Shown here: positions 9,220-21,594 of the stretch, piece after piece
Layout of the letters: the number at the start of each line of letters is the position of its first letter
How positions within the stretch are numbered: the first letter of the stretch is position 1
NCBI GenBank assembly: GCA_963971535.1
Contig: OZ020589.1
Location: 74,479,311 to 74,543,310, forward strand
Length of the DNA: 64,000 nt
Direction of reading: 5' to 3'
Source: Notolepis coatsorum
Taxonomy: Eukaryota > Chordata > Actinopteri > Aulopiformes > Paralepididae
The notes under the pieces: model-generated
The model's input: the letters and a program-made list of their open reading frames with translations, nothing else
Databases searched by the model: none
What the model was told of the DNA's origin: nothing
Made by a program: the position numbers and the translations under genes

Positions 9220-11299
9220 ATATACAATCATGTGCTTTTGATGTATTGTGTGGGTATTTAGACACAGGAGGCCATTTCCGGCCTGTTCGCTTGAGGTTTA
9301 TGGCAATAAGTACGGGCAGCGTATTTGGTGCCAGGCCCTTGCGGACAGGGGGATAGTACTTTTTTAATTTTTGTTGAAAGTAATAGCTTACAGGGATCCA
9401 AAGCACTTAGGATAGTTTAGGTAAAATACTTGAGGGGACACGGCGAGGAGCGGTAGAACGTGGATGGAGAATGCAGAGTAGTCAGATCTTAAAGAGAGGA
9501 TTATAGGTAAAAAGTGTGATGAGTGTGTAGACAGAGTTACAGAGTACAGAGTACAGGGAACAGAGATTGCCTCATGAGATTCTCACCAGGACGGAGCAGC
9601 CGTCGGGGAGGGAGATAATGTGTTAGGCAGGGTATTGCGTGGCGATCATAGATCATATAGGGCAGGTATGTCAGTTTAAAGCGGGGATGTCCCGGCCGGT
9701 CGCTCGGTAGCTGATGGTGTTGTACTGCGCGTTAGCGTGTGGTTCCTGATCGTGGCCACATTCGTTTTTGCGTTGGGAAGTACGATAGGATACGCCCTGG
9801 AATACAAGACAGGCCGTCTCTTTCCAGGGAGCGTAAGAATGAGATGGTTATTTTTTTTGTGAATCTGAGCAGTGGGTGGACCGGGTGTACGGGCAACGCA
9901 GGACTTCCGTTCGTTGGCGCCTCTCAAGCGGCGGGGAACGGAGGTTTTAAACGTCGGCAAACGATGCAGATGGAATTTACAGGCTCTAAATCCAACGCTG
10001 AAACGGATCCGCGGAATCAGGTTGTATGTAAGAGGGCGCTAATATGATTGTGGTCGTCACGGGTCGCGATATTATAAACGTGGTATGGTGAAATAGGTAG
10101 ATGGGGGCCTTTCGGAGCATAACGCGTAGGCTGTTTAAGATATTACTCAGATTAGCCGGTCACCTCGAAAATTTTAATGGGGAGGGGATTTTTTCTGGAA
10201 GATCAGCCGATCTAACTATAATCAATCCGACATTAGGGTTGGTTAGGAGGATGTGGGGTTTGCTTGTCAACTCGTGAGACGGTTGATTACAGAAAGCAAA
10301 AGCCGCAGCAGATCCGATTAGAACGTGTTTAGCTTCGGCGTTCTATTTCGACACGTTCGTCGCTGCAAAACGGGGACAATAGCGCTTAGCAACAGATCGT
10401 TTCATTAAAACGGTTTACAATGTAAATGTTCATTGCATGAATTGTGTACTAATGCTCTTAAGCGCGGTGAAAATGAGTGCGGCGAAACTATTGAAAGAAG
10501 TGATGTAACAAGCGGTAGATACAATGTGCAAGCACTGGAGAGTCATATTGGAAGTTGGGGCTAACTAGCTTAGCTCTGTGGAAGAGCCGCGGTAATCTAG
10601 GGATGTTAGGGCGGCGATGTGAGAGATTTGACGAAACACTGTGGGAGAAATTGTTGTTAAGAAGCGAATCGAGTGGTTCGTTGATGTGATTATGGCCGTA
10701 TTAATGGTTATATTTAATGCGGTATTCAATGTGTACAACGATGTTGTTATGGAGAAGCAGTCGCAGGTTGATGACGTCATATTGTGGGACCTAGGAAGGG
10801 GAGCATGAGCCTGGCTAGGCTGTTAGCTTGCGTGCAGCTGTTTTGTGAGTTTGCAGGCGACATGTGTTATGATTAGAGTTTTGAAAATGATGGTTAGGAA
10901 GTATTAGAGGACGCGTGGATGTCGTGGCATTGTATTAGGACGAAACGGAGTGTTTTGTGATAATAGTTGTACGTTGTCGCGGTGTACATCGGTTGCTGTG
11001 CGTTTGCGCTTCTGCGCATGCACGTTACAACACGGATCGCTGTTTTTTCAATTCATTCGCTCTGGGGGATGGATAACGGGTGAGGAAATATTTGGCATTG
11101 TGTTAAAAGGTTTGTATTTGTATATTGATATTGTATGTTTGTGTAACAAGGGGAAGAGATGTGAAATGTATGATGATTAGATTATGGGAGGAGGTCACGG
11201 TTTACTTAGACTGCACACAATGCAGTGAGTGGATCAGTAATGAATGGATAGGAACATATACACATTAGGCACAAGGGTATATTTTTAACCAAGGGGGGT

Positions 11300-11323
11300 T
11301 TGATTGATTGATTGATTGATTGA
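11300..11323. repeat. (TTGA)n microsatellite
   Basis: Six tandem TTGA units. Confidence 0.95.
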
Positions 11324-11333
11324 AGACAGTACA

Positions 11334-11420
11334 GCTAAATACATACAATTGTTAAGGGGATGCGGACCAGAGACAGGGTCCCCCCGTTTTCAATTTCGTC
11401 ATAACATTTATGACATACAT
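11334..11420 (-). repeat. Copy of a dispersed LINE-tail-like repeat
   Basis: Shares the ordered blocks ACAATTGTTAAGGGGATGC, GACCAGAGA, CAGGGTCCCCC and TTTATGACATAC with 33779-33885 and, in inverted form, part of 34050-34100. It is an interspersed repeat sitting inside the LTR element interior. Confidence 0.6.
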
Positions 11421-12343
11421 GATATACAGATAGACAGTAGTTTGGGAGTAGCAATGGGCTGAATTTGGTAAACTGCTCTACACTGAAAATTACATATTGC
11501 TTGCATTGTATTTAATGGATACATCTACATTAGAATCATATGTCACATATGTACCGAGTTAACGTTCCTCAGTTTTTTTAGTCTTAGCATGGGGGAACTA
11601 ACCACTAATGATGTCTAACCACATGTGTGATGCTTATATTTGTGATATGCAGTCTGTTTATGCTTGTATACTTTTTGTTGAAATTTTTAATAACATTGTT
11701 AACTTAATTAGAGTCACACTGTTGAGTTGATGGTTGCTGCAAGTCTTTAGGTCACGGGGGCGATGATTTAATGGTGTAGGCTTGTTGGCATATATTTTGT
11801 TACATTGCAATGTTGGAAACTGTTTAGGTTGTGCACGTGTGTAGAAAATTAAGATGGTTTATGTTTGTTTTAGATTGTTGAAGTCTTTAATGCCATTGGA
11901 TTACATAGGCTGTTGTTTTATATTAAGATTGATTGCAAGTCCTTGAGTCACAGCAGGATAATTTAATGATGGGGACTTGTGTATGGGCTGTTTTTTATGA
12001 CTGTATGATTGTGTTTTTTGCAGTTATTTTTAAATGTTTTACTGTTTAGTTTGTACATTTTCTGTGTTTGGCTGTTAGGGTCAGGCAGGAATGTGTTGAT
12101 TTGCCCCCAGGGTAGGATGTGTGTAATGATTAACCTTTTGATGGAGTTATAGGAGGGCTTGCATATGCCAGGGGACAATGGGGGTGTAAGGGCTTGCACC
12201 AGGTGCCAGTGGGCAGAGAGACAAAAGTTGAGAAGATTATATTGCCCAGGGGGGTAGGAATGCTTTGAGACAGATCGCGGGAAGCCATGGGGGGATGCTA
12301 AAACCTGTTGGTTATGGTCACTGTTACACTCACAAAAGGGAGC

Positions 12344-12540
12344 TAGCCTATCTTTACAACAGGGAGACAGGTCGGAGGTGAAGATTGGAGGGCACAGTTG
12401 TAGAGTGAGATAACAGATGACGCCTGTCTTTACAACAGGAGGGAGGTCACAGCTGGTGAAGATAGGGAGCGAGGGTCAGAGTGTGATAACAGATGACAGC
12501 TATTTTTACGACAGGGGCACAGGACGTGGTTGTAAGGGGT
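12344..12540. repeat. Imperfect tandem repeat, about 77 bp unit
   Basis: Two and a half diverged copies sharing CTTTACAACAGG, GGTGAAGAT and GATAACAGATGAC in the same order. Confidence 0.6.
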
Positions 12541-15012
12541 CAATACAGGATCAAAGGCAGCATGAGGGAGACAGGAGGTGACAGGAGGATGAGACAGGGG
12601 GGCTAATACAGAGAGCAGCTTGGTGAGTGAGTGAGAGAATCAATAAGGTAATCATTCAATTGGTTTATGACTTTTGAATGGAGACTATTTGGTAAGGGAA
12701 TAATTTGGAACTGTCTGTGCACTGGACGGCATGGATGGTTCTGGATTTAAGATGGGTCCAGTCCATCTTTGAAGTGTGGGTAGGAGTGTGGAGGTTGGTG
12801 TAGATTGTGTTAGCCTGAGGTTGAGAGCAGGGAAAGCTGATAGTAGGAGCAGGAAGGGAACAACTAACCAGTGTCTTGTCCAAGTGTCTTGTCTGTGGTT
12901 GATTAACGGGTTGAAAGTATTTGTTTATGAGATGTGTAGTATATGTTGGGAAGAGATGGTGGTTGAAATGATCAGAGTGACTGTGAATGATGTGTGTGGT
13001 CCGTTATTGTCTATGTTTTTTCTTTTTAGTGAATGATTGAGGCTGGGGATGACAGATAGTAGACCGAGTCTGTTATCTAGTTAGGCCTAACAATAGACAG
13101 GATGTTAGGTCTGGTGGTGAGCCAACTGACCACTTTTGGTATGAGCCATAGCGGTGTTTTAATTTTAAATCACTGCTTTCATTCAAGTTTATTTCTTTTG
13201 AATATCTTAGAAGTTGACAGCCACTGTTGTGTGTGGATGGGCGATTGGATTTAGATCATATCATTTTATTTTCTATTTTTTAATCTGTACTTTTCTGGAC
13301 TGAATGTGTTTGTATGGAGCCTGTGGAGCTGTCAAGTCACAAGGACATGTTTGGAACAGTTGTGTGATGATGATGAGTGTGAAACGAGTGCATGTGGGTC
13401 ATCAGGAGTGAAAAGGTTGTGTGCATGTGAAGTTTGAAGCTTGTTGTTTTTATTCCTTTAATGTTTTCTTGGTATGCATGGAGCATTCACAAGTGGTCTG
13501 CCACGTGTGTAATAGGAGGATGTGTTTGGTTTATTTTGGGGTTTTTCTTTCCTTTCTAGAAACCTTTAATTTTAATGTTTGGTGCTTGTTATTTTTATTG
13601 CTTTGCTGTTTTAGGTATGAATGGTGATTTCACACATGGAGATGCAAAACATGTGGTTGAAGGATGTGTTTATTGGGATATTTTGTTAATTATTTGTCTT
13701 TTGTTTTATTTCTCAACTGCTTTTTATGGTCTGGGTGTGAGGGGAGAGAGCTGGTGGCAGGAGTAAGAGCGTCAGGACAGGATGACGACTAAAGCTAAGT
13801 GGTTCCATCACATTTGCATATGAATTATCAATGACTTCTCTTAAAAGTATGTTGACATATTGTGTAATAGGATTTGCTTTGTGCTTTTGTTTCTTCGACA
13901 GCTCAGTCGAGGGGGGATTGCAGATCAACTCGGGGGGACACATGAATACATTACATTAACACTGTAACATAGGATTTCAGCTTCCCTGTTTCTCGGCAGT
14001 CCAGCGGTGATCAGTTACCAAATTTTGGTGGGAGAATTCTTGTATGCACTCGCCCCTGTCTCTACAGAACCCCATGCGGGTGGGGCCAGGTTGTAATAAC
14101 TGAACAGATGGGGTTTTGGGACAAAAAGACTCATCTGACGACCAGGTTGTCATGGCAGGATGGATGACTGGACCTGGGGGCATGCCTGGCCTGGGGGGCG
14201 GAGCCGGCCTGAGGGCTGAGCGGAAAAAGGAAGGAAGAGTCTCTGAGGAATTATGTATGGATTGGACTGTGGGGGACAGGGAGGTGACTGGTCGGATACT
14301 GATGGGCTTTGTTTTGTGCACATGAGATTTGGTAGGACGCACAAACAAAGGGCGGATAGATTAGGACACAACGCAGGGATGAGTAGAAGCATACTCATAG
14401 GTAGGTTACGGTCAGAGTAAGGATGGGTAGTGGAAGAAATTTTTCGTTGAAAATCTGCTTTCCTCTACCGGACTGGGCTGTGGAAACCAAGGTGGTAAGG
14501 TTATGACCATTACATGTGTCATAAAGGGGGGAGGATGGATGGGAGAGCCAGTCGATGAATTATGCAGAAATGTGGTTGAACTAATTGGTGAAGAAAATAA
14601 TTAACAGGAGAAGAAAAAATGAATGTAAAGTGAAAATATTGTGATAACTAATGTATGTTTTCTCTCAAACCAGATCATGTAAAGGAGTGTGGAAACAAAC
14701 TTTCATATAGATTAAGGAAATTGGGTTTTAAATGTAATGTTTAATTTGTAGATTAAAAGGAATTGTTTTATTGTTTTCAACAAACCCAAAAGTTGTTGTT
14801 TAAAAGGTGGGCCTCTGGCTAATGAGCCTTGAGGAGCAAAAACTCATTGATGATATGTACCAAAGAATAATGAAAAAAAATGTGAGAAAAAAGAAAAATT
14901 GAGAAAAATTTGAAAAAAATTATGATTTTTGTTATTATTTTGTATGGTTAGTATGTATAGAAAATCAAGTCAATATACTGTTTATGACAATAATAATTGC
15001 CAAAGTGAGGAA

Positions 15013-16231
15013 TGTGGTAATATTGACCTTGAATTCCATAACTAATATGTGTGAATAATTAGAAAACCATAACATTATGCCTTGTATACTTTTTAGCAGC
15101 AGAGAGGGTGCAGGGCTAAAAATGAGGAACGATTCTAGAGACAGTTGCATCAGATAACAGCAGGAACAGTTATTTCAACCCCCACTAGCAACACTAACAA
15201 AGGAACTGAAAAGTCACACTCAAATGTTAGCAGATGTCAGCCGACAGCAGAGACCAGATAACTGGCTCTGATAAGTATAAGACAGGACTAAAGATCATTA
15301 ATCAACAAGGACATGGTTCAAAGTTAAATGAAAAAGCATGATACTTGATTGGCTTTGATTGGATTGACAACTCTATAAAGAAATCAATAAAAACAACTAT
15401 ATAGATATTTAGAATTAAGAATCCTGGTATAGTTATCACAGTTATACGAAGGAATGTTGATGCATTCAGAGGAGACTTGAGCAGCCAAGGAGGGGGGTCA
15501 TCAAAAGCGCCCTCCTCTGTACTCATCAAGGGACCACACCGACGGGGGCCATCGGTGGCCCCCCTCCTTCTGTTTACTGAAGGAAGACCCACACAGGAGA
15601 TCGATTTGGGGACAGCCCCCACAGAAGAACCAACCGGATTGGACCAAACGTATTATTAAAATGTGCTACTATTGGTGGGAAATTATAGTATTTAAGAGCA
15701 AAACAGTGTTAATTCAGGAGCCCAGACCACCCCCAGGTCTGCGGCTCCCCGCTCCCAACCCAGAGAATGCTGTCGGCTGATTTTCATGTAAGTAAGCTGG
15801 ATGGTCCCATGGTTGGTTAGAATAGAATGTAAAGATACTTATCTTAGAAACCAGGCTTACTCATATGAAAAGGGGCTTACAGTAGATTCTCTATTTTCAT
15901 TGATGTTAACAATGACTGTTGTATGTACATGTTGAGGTTTTGAGATGCAAACCTTGTTGATCCTTTGTACAAAACAGACATGTTAATGTATTCTGATAAT
16001 CCTTGTATGTGAAAAGCAACCTTTTAATTCACTCTGGGCCGCCGAGACAAATAAATACATGAGTTTGAATTCGAACTCTCCCGTCTGGACTGCACATTTA
16101 TACCTTGCTGGCTATATTGGAAGTCAGATGAGGAGACCAAATTCTATCACTTATGATCTTATTCCTCCTTCCAGATAGCAATCTCATTGTACTGTACAAT
16201 TAACCTTAGATTTGGATAGGATTATACGACA
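15013..16231 (+). repeat. 3' LTR of the large LTR element
   Basis: Same structure as the 5' LTR (TGTGG start, CGACA end, TATTTAA box, GTAAGT, AATAAA). Differences from the 5' copy are mostly single transitions plus two or three small indels. Confidence 0.85.
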
Positions 16232-16479
16232 GCGGTTTTTAGCCTTGCATAGCTTGGCTTTGCTTTTAGTGGGCCATATCGATTACCGGGAAACGGAAAT
16301 GGGAAATGCTGAAATAATAACGTGAATTATTCTAAAAGTTATTTTGTCTCATCTTGTTTTAGTCAACATAAATTAAGAGAGAATTCGTCATGGTTTTTGT
16401 AAAGTACATTTTTGTGTCCTCAGATGTAGTCAACGATTATGCATAAATAATTGAGTCACGTTAGTGTCACATGATCTAC
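16232..16479. other. Anonymous flank
   Basis: A/T-rich sequence between the 3' LTR and the hAT-like tip; nothing recognised. Confidence 0.5.
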
Positions 16480-16572
16480 ATTAACGTGACGTCACGTCTC
16501 GTTGTCGTCGGGGGAAAAAGCTTTGTTGACGACCATATTTAGTCATTATTTTCATTGACAAAATTAACACTG
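16480..16572. mobile_element. hAT-like terminus
   Basis: Read on the minus strand from 16572 it starts CAGTGTTAATTTTGTCAATG, a hAT-type terminal repeat common in fish MITEs. It abuts a gypsy reverse transcriptase fragment exactly after a KGYWQ-encoding codon block, so it inserted into that fragment or recombined with it. The interior end is not clear and may extend to the left. Confidence 0.5.
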
Positions 16573-17470
16573 CCTGCCAGTACCCCTTCGTAAGATCCAG
16601 TGTTGTGATAAACCGGGCTCGGCCCAGGCACTCGATCATCTCGTCGACCCTGGGCATAGGATATGCGTCAAATTTGGTTATTTCATTCAATTTGCGGAAG
16701 TCATTGCAGAACCTTGTTGTTCGGTCTGGTTTCAGTACCAGCACGATGGGGCTTGACCAGCCGCTGTGGGACTCCTCGATGACAGCATGGCTTGTACCTC
16801 CTTTGTGATGGCCTCTTATAAGGCTGCCGGGATCCGGTATGGCTGTAACTTCACCTTCTTTCCAGGGTCTGTGATGATCTGGTGTTCTGCCATCGTGGTG
16901 TGTCCTGGTTCCGAAGAGAACACGTCCTGATATCTCTGGACCAGCTCCTTCAGCTCCCATTTCTGGCCCGGCGTCAGCTGCTCGCCCATCGCCACTGTCG
17001 CCGGTTCCGGTTTCGCTGTAAAGGGAGGAGGGGAGAGAGAGAAGAACACATCGCGGGCCACCCATTTCTTCAGCAAGTTTATGTGGTATACCTTGGTCGG
17101 ATATCTTCGTCCCGGCTGTCGCACTCTGTATTGACCTCGCCCACTTTTTCCATGACCTCATAGGGTCCATTCCACTTGGCCAGGAACTTGTACTCGGAGG
17201 TGGGGACGAGGACCATCACTCTATCACCAGGGGCGAACTCTCTGGGTTGCGCGCCCCGGTTGTACACCCGGGCTTGTGCTCTTTGGGCGGCCGCCATGTC
17301 TTCCCTAACCATGGGCCAAATAGTAGCCATTCTCTCTCTCACCTCCTCGACATGTTCCACCATGGTCCGGTGGGGTGACGGCTGGTGTTCCCAGGCCTCC
17401 TTGGCGAGGTCCAACATCCCCAATATGTTTCGACAACATTTGTATGATATGGCTAGATCTTGAGTCATAT
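16573..17470 (-). pseudogene. Gmr1-type Ty3/gypsy pol fragment (IN C-terminus then RT N-terminus)
   Basis: On the minus strand the frame from 17468 encodes an integrase C-terminal region (AQARVYNRGAQPREFAPGDR, then PTSEYKFLAKWNGPYEVMEK). After a frameshift near 17110 it continues as KVYHINLLKKWVARD and a linker, and after another break as reverse transcriptase start motifs (FCNDFRKLNEITKFDAYPMP and TTLDLTKGYWQ). Integrase lying upstream of reverse transcriptase is the order of Gmr1-like Ty3/gypsy elements, the same as in the complete copy at 21595-27159, but the residues differ clearly, so this is another family. It is truncated on both sides and carries at least two frame breaks and a stop. 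Confidence 0.85.
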
Positions 17471-18054
17471 TTGATCTGCAATGCCTAATCTGAAAGTTGT
17501 ATCAGTCAATGTCAAATAATGACATTTCAGTTATGTAAACAGATGTAAACAGAGTGCTCTAGTGACTAGAGACTAGATTAGAGGATCTACGTAGGGGCTG
17601 AAACGACTCATTAGGTCTTTGAAGTTGTTAATAAACTTAACCCTTATCTTAACCCTAACCTCACTGGAGACATCATGCCCCACCTTAACCTAAAATAGAG
17701 ATGAAAAACAGTATTGATCAATCAATCTAAAGAACAAGGGTGTATTTATACGCTTCATCATCATGTCCTGTTTTGTGCTCACTAGTGCTACATTTTAACT
17801 AGTGGTCAAAAGTGGTATAGTATAATTTGAGATGATTTCAGTTTACACTAAATGAATGGAAATGTAATTAAACAAAAGAATAATCTAACTATAAAGGAAG
17901 GAATCTCTGTGTGTCCCCTGAGGACCCAGGAGATGCCCAATTTGGTGTAATTTGGGCAGATGGTGGCGCTATAACAACAAACATTACATTTTAGCATGCA
18001 ACTTAAGGAAAAAGGTTGTTCTTCCCAGGAGGATGGGAACAGGGAACAGAGAGC
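17471..18054. other. Anonymous sequence
   Basis: No gene or repeat recognised. A TAACCCTAACC at about 17652 is isolated and not telomeric. Confidence 0.5.
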
Positions 18055-18096
18055 TGTGTGTGCGTGTGCGTGTGTGTGTGTCTGTGCGTGCGTGTG

Positions 18097-18132
<36 letters not shown>

Positions 18133-18157
18133 TGTGTGTGTGTGTGTGTGTGTGTGC
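18055..18157. repeat. Compound (TG)n/(TGCG)n microsatellite
   Basis: About 100 bases of alternating TG and TGCG units. Overlapping frames on both strands (CVCVC or HTHTH) are by-products. Confidence 0.97.
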
Positions 18158-19829
18158 CATTGTGGTAGGCGGTGGGAAGTGAGAACAAGCTGGCTGATGT
18201 GACCGATGTCACACTATTGCTGAGGACCCAAGGAAGTGCAGCGTTGAGTCAGTCTCGAGAACGAGCACTTCTGGGGGGCAAGCAATCAGCCCGTTTGGAA
18301 TGGGCATGCCTCGAACGGGCACTGCACTAGTAGTAAATATATTAGTAGAATATCTTTCACCATTTCATTATGTCAAATTGTCATTATATTAACCTTTTAA
18401 TAACAGATTTGTCACATGTAACCCGCTTATAGACTATGTTTTCTGCCTTAATATGATTGACAGCAGCGTCCACCGTGGATTTTAATTGGATGACCCGCAA
18501 CATTTCCAGGTCAGGTTCATCAGTTTATCAACAAGCTAATTTTCCAGCCTGTCAGGGGTCTTGTTGTGGGGCTTTTGCCAGTGTAGTCGGCCCTGCTTCC
18601 TGACAGCACGCTCCCCGCTTAGAGGGAGAATAAGTGACAGCTCACAGGGGGAGTTACACACAGAAGAGGACTTTACCGTGGACCAGTGCAGTGGACAGAG
18701 AAAAGCCAAGCATTTAGGGGTGTGTGGTTTCTTTACTCACACACACTATCTCAGTCTGCTGTTTATTTGCACCAAGTCCAGAGGGAAGATGGACTCTGTG
18801 GCCCGTTGCACTCTCTAAAGAGGGTGGGGGTGGGGTGGGGAGTAGCCCAACCCTCTACTATCTAAAGAGGAGGAGCGAGGTTTCAACTGTCAATGAAATT
18901 AAAGGTGTAAACAACTGTTTTGGGTTGCACTTCTGAACTCTCCAAAGAGGGGGTGATAGCCAGCATGAAGCTGGTAACAATGAGACCCTCTTGTAGGGGA
19001 ATACTGAGCAGTCGTATCTGTCAATGTTCAAGAGGTATTTTCAGATACACCAGGTTTCTCTTCTGCAGTAGGTTGGCCTTGTAGACAGAGCTTCCTTCAG
19101 GACACTTAACGGTATCGTAACGTCTATTTCCGGGGTGTCTTTCTGTACAATACATAATGAATAGTTTGTGTTGTTTTTAATATAAATAATGGATATATTA
19201 TGGATCAGCATGCCACAGCACTGCTGCTCATAGACAGCGGCATCCACGGCTGGAGTTTCCCCAGTGACTTCAATAAGGCCTGCTTCACGCTGTTTTATGG
19301 CCTGCAGTCAATTTAGTCTTAATAATATAGTAATAATAATAACTGGACTTTTGAAGAAGTCTTAAATCATCATGCAGTGATACACACATGCGATGGGTGG
19401 CACACACAGGAACACACACATGCTATTTTTCTTTGGGTCGCCAATGAAATCGAGTCTCTGCGCTTGACCCATCCCGTCGTCCTTCCCCGCCAAGGGCAGC
19501 CGGGAGCAGATAGGGGCTTCGGCGTGGGCCATGCCCCGGGGACCAATCCAAGTGCTCCTGTCCGTCTTCGTCAGGGAACGCGACAGTGTTAGCAATCTGT
19601 TGTGCATGTTTTTCCATTGGGTGTTACACTCCCAGACCAGCCTAAGTCTGGGAGAGTCAACACCACAGACACAGTGTGACCATTGGGTCTCGCTGTCCCA
19701 GACAAGGAACAGACAGTATGAATGATGTGAACAGTGGTATTATGGCGCCATCTAGTGATCACCTACAGATGATGCATGCTGTGGTGATAAATCTCCTGAA
19801 CAGTATGCTGTCGTTGCATTTATTGTTGA
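18158..19829. other. Anonymous sequence
   Basis: About 1.7 kb with only short frames on both strands and no motif I can name. 19430-19620 is GC-richer and open on both strands for 60-80 codons, without recognisable domains. Confidence 0.45.
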
Positions 19830-20356
19830 TGTTACAATTGTTGTGTTTAGGTTGTCTCTGTGTTTGTATCTCTGATTCTGTGGGTTGTATACCCTAGTCC
19901 TTGTTCCTGTTGTGTTTGATTATGGTATTAGTTCTTATTTCCTTTCTACCCCCAGCTGTCGTCCATTATTAATTAGTGTTAATTAGTGTCAGTATTTATT
20001 GCTTGTGGTTTGTTGGGATGGTTGTGGCGTCATTCCTCTGTGTTTCCTGTTCCTGTGTTGTCTTTGTCAAACGTTGTCCTTGCCCTGTAGTTGTGTTCTG
20101 TCTAAAGTAAATGTATATTAGTTTTCTGTTTTATTGCTCTTTTATTTTGTTTATTTTGTGTTCAGTCCGTCTTCTGGTTAGGTTTTGTTTTGTATTTAGA
20201 GCCAGCGCGGCTGTTCCTATTGTTTGTGCTTAGCAACATTTGTCACGTTGCTAAGTAAAAGCTCTTTAAATCGTGACCGTCGTCTCCTGCCTCATATCCC
20301 TGCTCACTCTCGTCCTGCTGCCTTGGGTTCTACCTCCACCTTACCCCGTCGTAACA
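19830..20356 (+). mobile_element. Probable solo LTR (gypsy/BEL-like)
   Basis: The segment begins TGTTAC and ends GTAACA, a perfect 6 bp terminal inverted repeat, and its 3' part has the pyrimidine-rich CTCGTCCTGCTGCCTTGG then CCCCGTCGTAACA layout of fish retrotransposon U5 regions. Flanking tetranucleotides TTGA and TTGG may be a target duplication with one change. No internal coding remains on either side. Confidence 0.5.
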
Positions 20357-20545
20357 TTGGATTTATCTTATCGGGAGGGGAAACCCTTGTGAGCACGGGG
20401 AGAACATGCAAACTCCACACAGAAAGGCCTGGGAGATACCCCACCTGGGTACCTGGCAACGCGGAAACCTGGTCCCCAAGCGGGAATCGAACCCTTCTAG
20501 CTGTGAGGCGACAGTGTTAACCACTATACCAGTGTAGTCAGGCCT
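20357..20545 (-). mobile_element. tRNA-derived SINE fragment
   Basis: On the minus strand from about 20540 the sequence reads as a tRNA-like head (A-box-like TATAGTGGTTAACACTGTCG, B box GGGTTCGATTCCC), then the block GTGTGGAGTTTGCATGTTCTC, which is widely shared among fish and other vertebrate SINE and LINE tails. Its 3' part is cut by the adjacent LTR. Confidence 0.75.
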
Positions 20546-21589
20546 GATAATATTGTCAGCCTGCTTGTGGTTGTCACTGGAGCCAAACTGTTTCAATAAA
20601 GCTATAAGGGCTGGTCTGACAGCAGTATCAAATAGTAAGTTGTCAATGTTCAAAACTCTAAGTCCCTCCTGGCATTGAGTCCTGCTCCAAAACACATCAA
20701 ACCACAGAAGCGAACATGCTCATTTTGTGGAGTCACTCACTGTATTAATAAGCTGTACTGTTTGGTTCCAGAGACAGGATATTTAGTATTTTATAAGGTC
20801 ACACAAGACAAGTGATTAGCGCCGTTTCCTTTGTGTGTCAGTGTTCCCTTTTTTTTACAGTCCACCCTAGAAACAGGCCAGAGTTGGGTGGTGGCCAAAA
20901 TGCAATGAATGACCAAAATATAGATTTGTGCTTTTACTATAGTCAGCTACTATGGTGGCTGGGGTGGAAAATCCACTCTGAAACACAATTCACAGATATG
21001 GTACTATCCCTGCGATCAAAACCATTTACCAAAAATACGTTTTTTTAAATGTAGAATCTGTAATGCCATCAAACAGCGACCGCTAGGCAAAAGAGCCCCA
21101 CTTGGTATTGCACTTTGCTAACTGTGTATTGCACACACCAATTGTTTTGGTCTGATGTGAAGTTTAGTAACTTATTATACTGTGCATTTCTCCAAAATGT
21201 CTCTTCTGCCTAGATGTTGTTGTTTGAAGACATTACAAATTCTACCTTTAACAAATTAAGAAAAACACTCATTTAGGCCTACAGTGTAACACCTATTGAT
21301 TTTATAATACATTAGGTTCAGAATGGATTTCATGAGCACTAGGGTCAACCCTGGACTCCTTCCCTTTCCAATTCTGGAAAGAGGTTTTGGTCTGAAAGAT
21401 TTAATGAGCTTCATCGCAACATAGTACCAACAGTTATGAACTGGAATCTGTACCCATATCCCCCCATAATTGCTCACCTGAATGTGGTTTGTGTGTCAGC
21501 GGAGCACATCGAACTTGTATCTTCAACGTCGTTGAGGGACGGTCTCTTGTTTCTAGCTTTTGGAGAGCTTATTCACGTTTTCCGAAATC
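20546..21589. other. Anonymous sequence
   Basis: About 1 kb between the SINE and the Gmr1-type element. Only short frames; nothing recognised. Confidence 0.5.
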
Positions 21590-21594
21590 TAGAC
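21590..21594. repeat. Target site duplication (left copy)
   Basis: TAGAC directly left of the LTR; the matching TAGAC is at 27160-27164. Confidence 0.9.

Larger units (their letters stand above)
9220..15012. other. Non-coding interior of the large LTR element
   Basis: About 5.8 kb without recognisable genes. It holds a TTGA microsatellite (11300-11323), a segment matching a dispersed tail repeat (11334-11420), three diverged copies of a roughly 100 bp unit (about 11705-11980), a 77 bp imperfect tandem repeat (12344-12540), an acceptor-like site at 13885-13901 and an A/T-rich end (14860-15000). The bases just before the 3' LTR (AAAGTGAGGAA) could be a weak polypurine tract. Confidence 0.6.
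7679..16231 (+). mobile_element. Large LTR element with no recognisable gag/pol (LARD-like)
   Basis: Two direct repeats of 1218 and 1219 bp bound 6116 bp of interior. They start TGTGGTAATATT and end TTATACGACA, so they have the TG...CA form. By eye they differ at roughly 16-20 positions (about 98.5% identity), so the insertion is recent. The interior has no frame longer than about 125 codons and no zinc knuckle, DTG/DSG protease, YxDD or integrase motif in any frame. Such large non-autonomous LTR elements are known as LARDs in plants. Here it could be a deleted endogenous retrovirus or a gypsy-type derivative. The target duplication is imperfect (ACGG versus GCGG). Confidence 0.75.

Noticed and set aside
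13977-14398. Degenerate env-like frame in the large LTR element (minus frames of 123 and 82 codons)
   Set aside because: It is on the opposite strand to the LTR orientation and lacks a signal peptide plus transmembrane layout or any known motif.
17652-17662. Telomere-like TAACCCTAACC (also near 42830)
   Set aside because: Single short occurrences without tandem extension.
18003-18212. Frames with HTHTH or CVCVC runs
   Set aside because: Translation of the TG/TGCG microsatellite.
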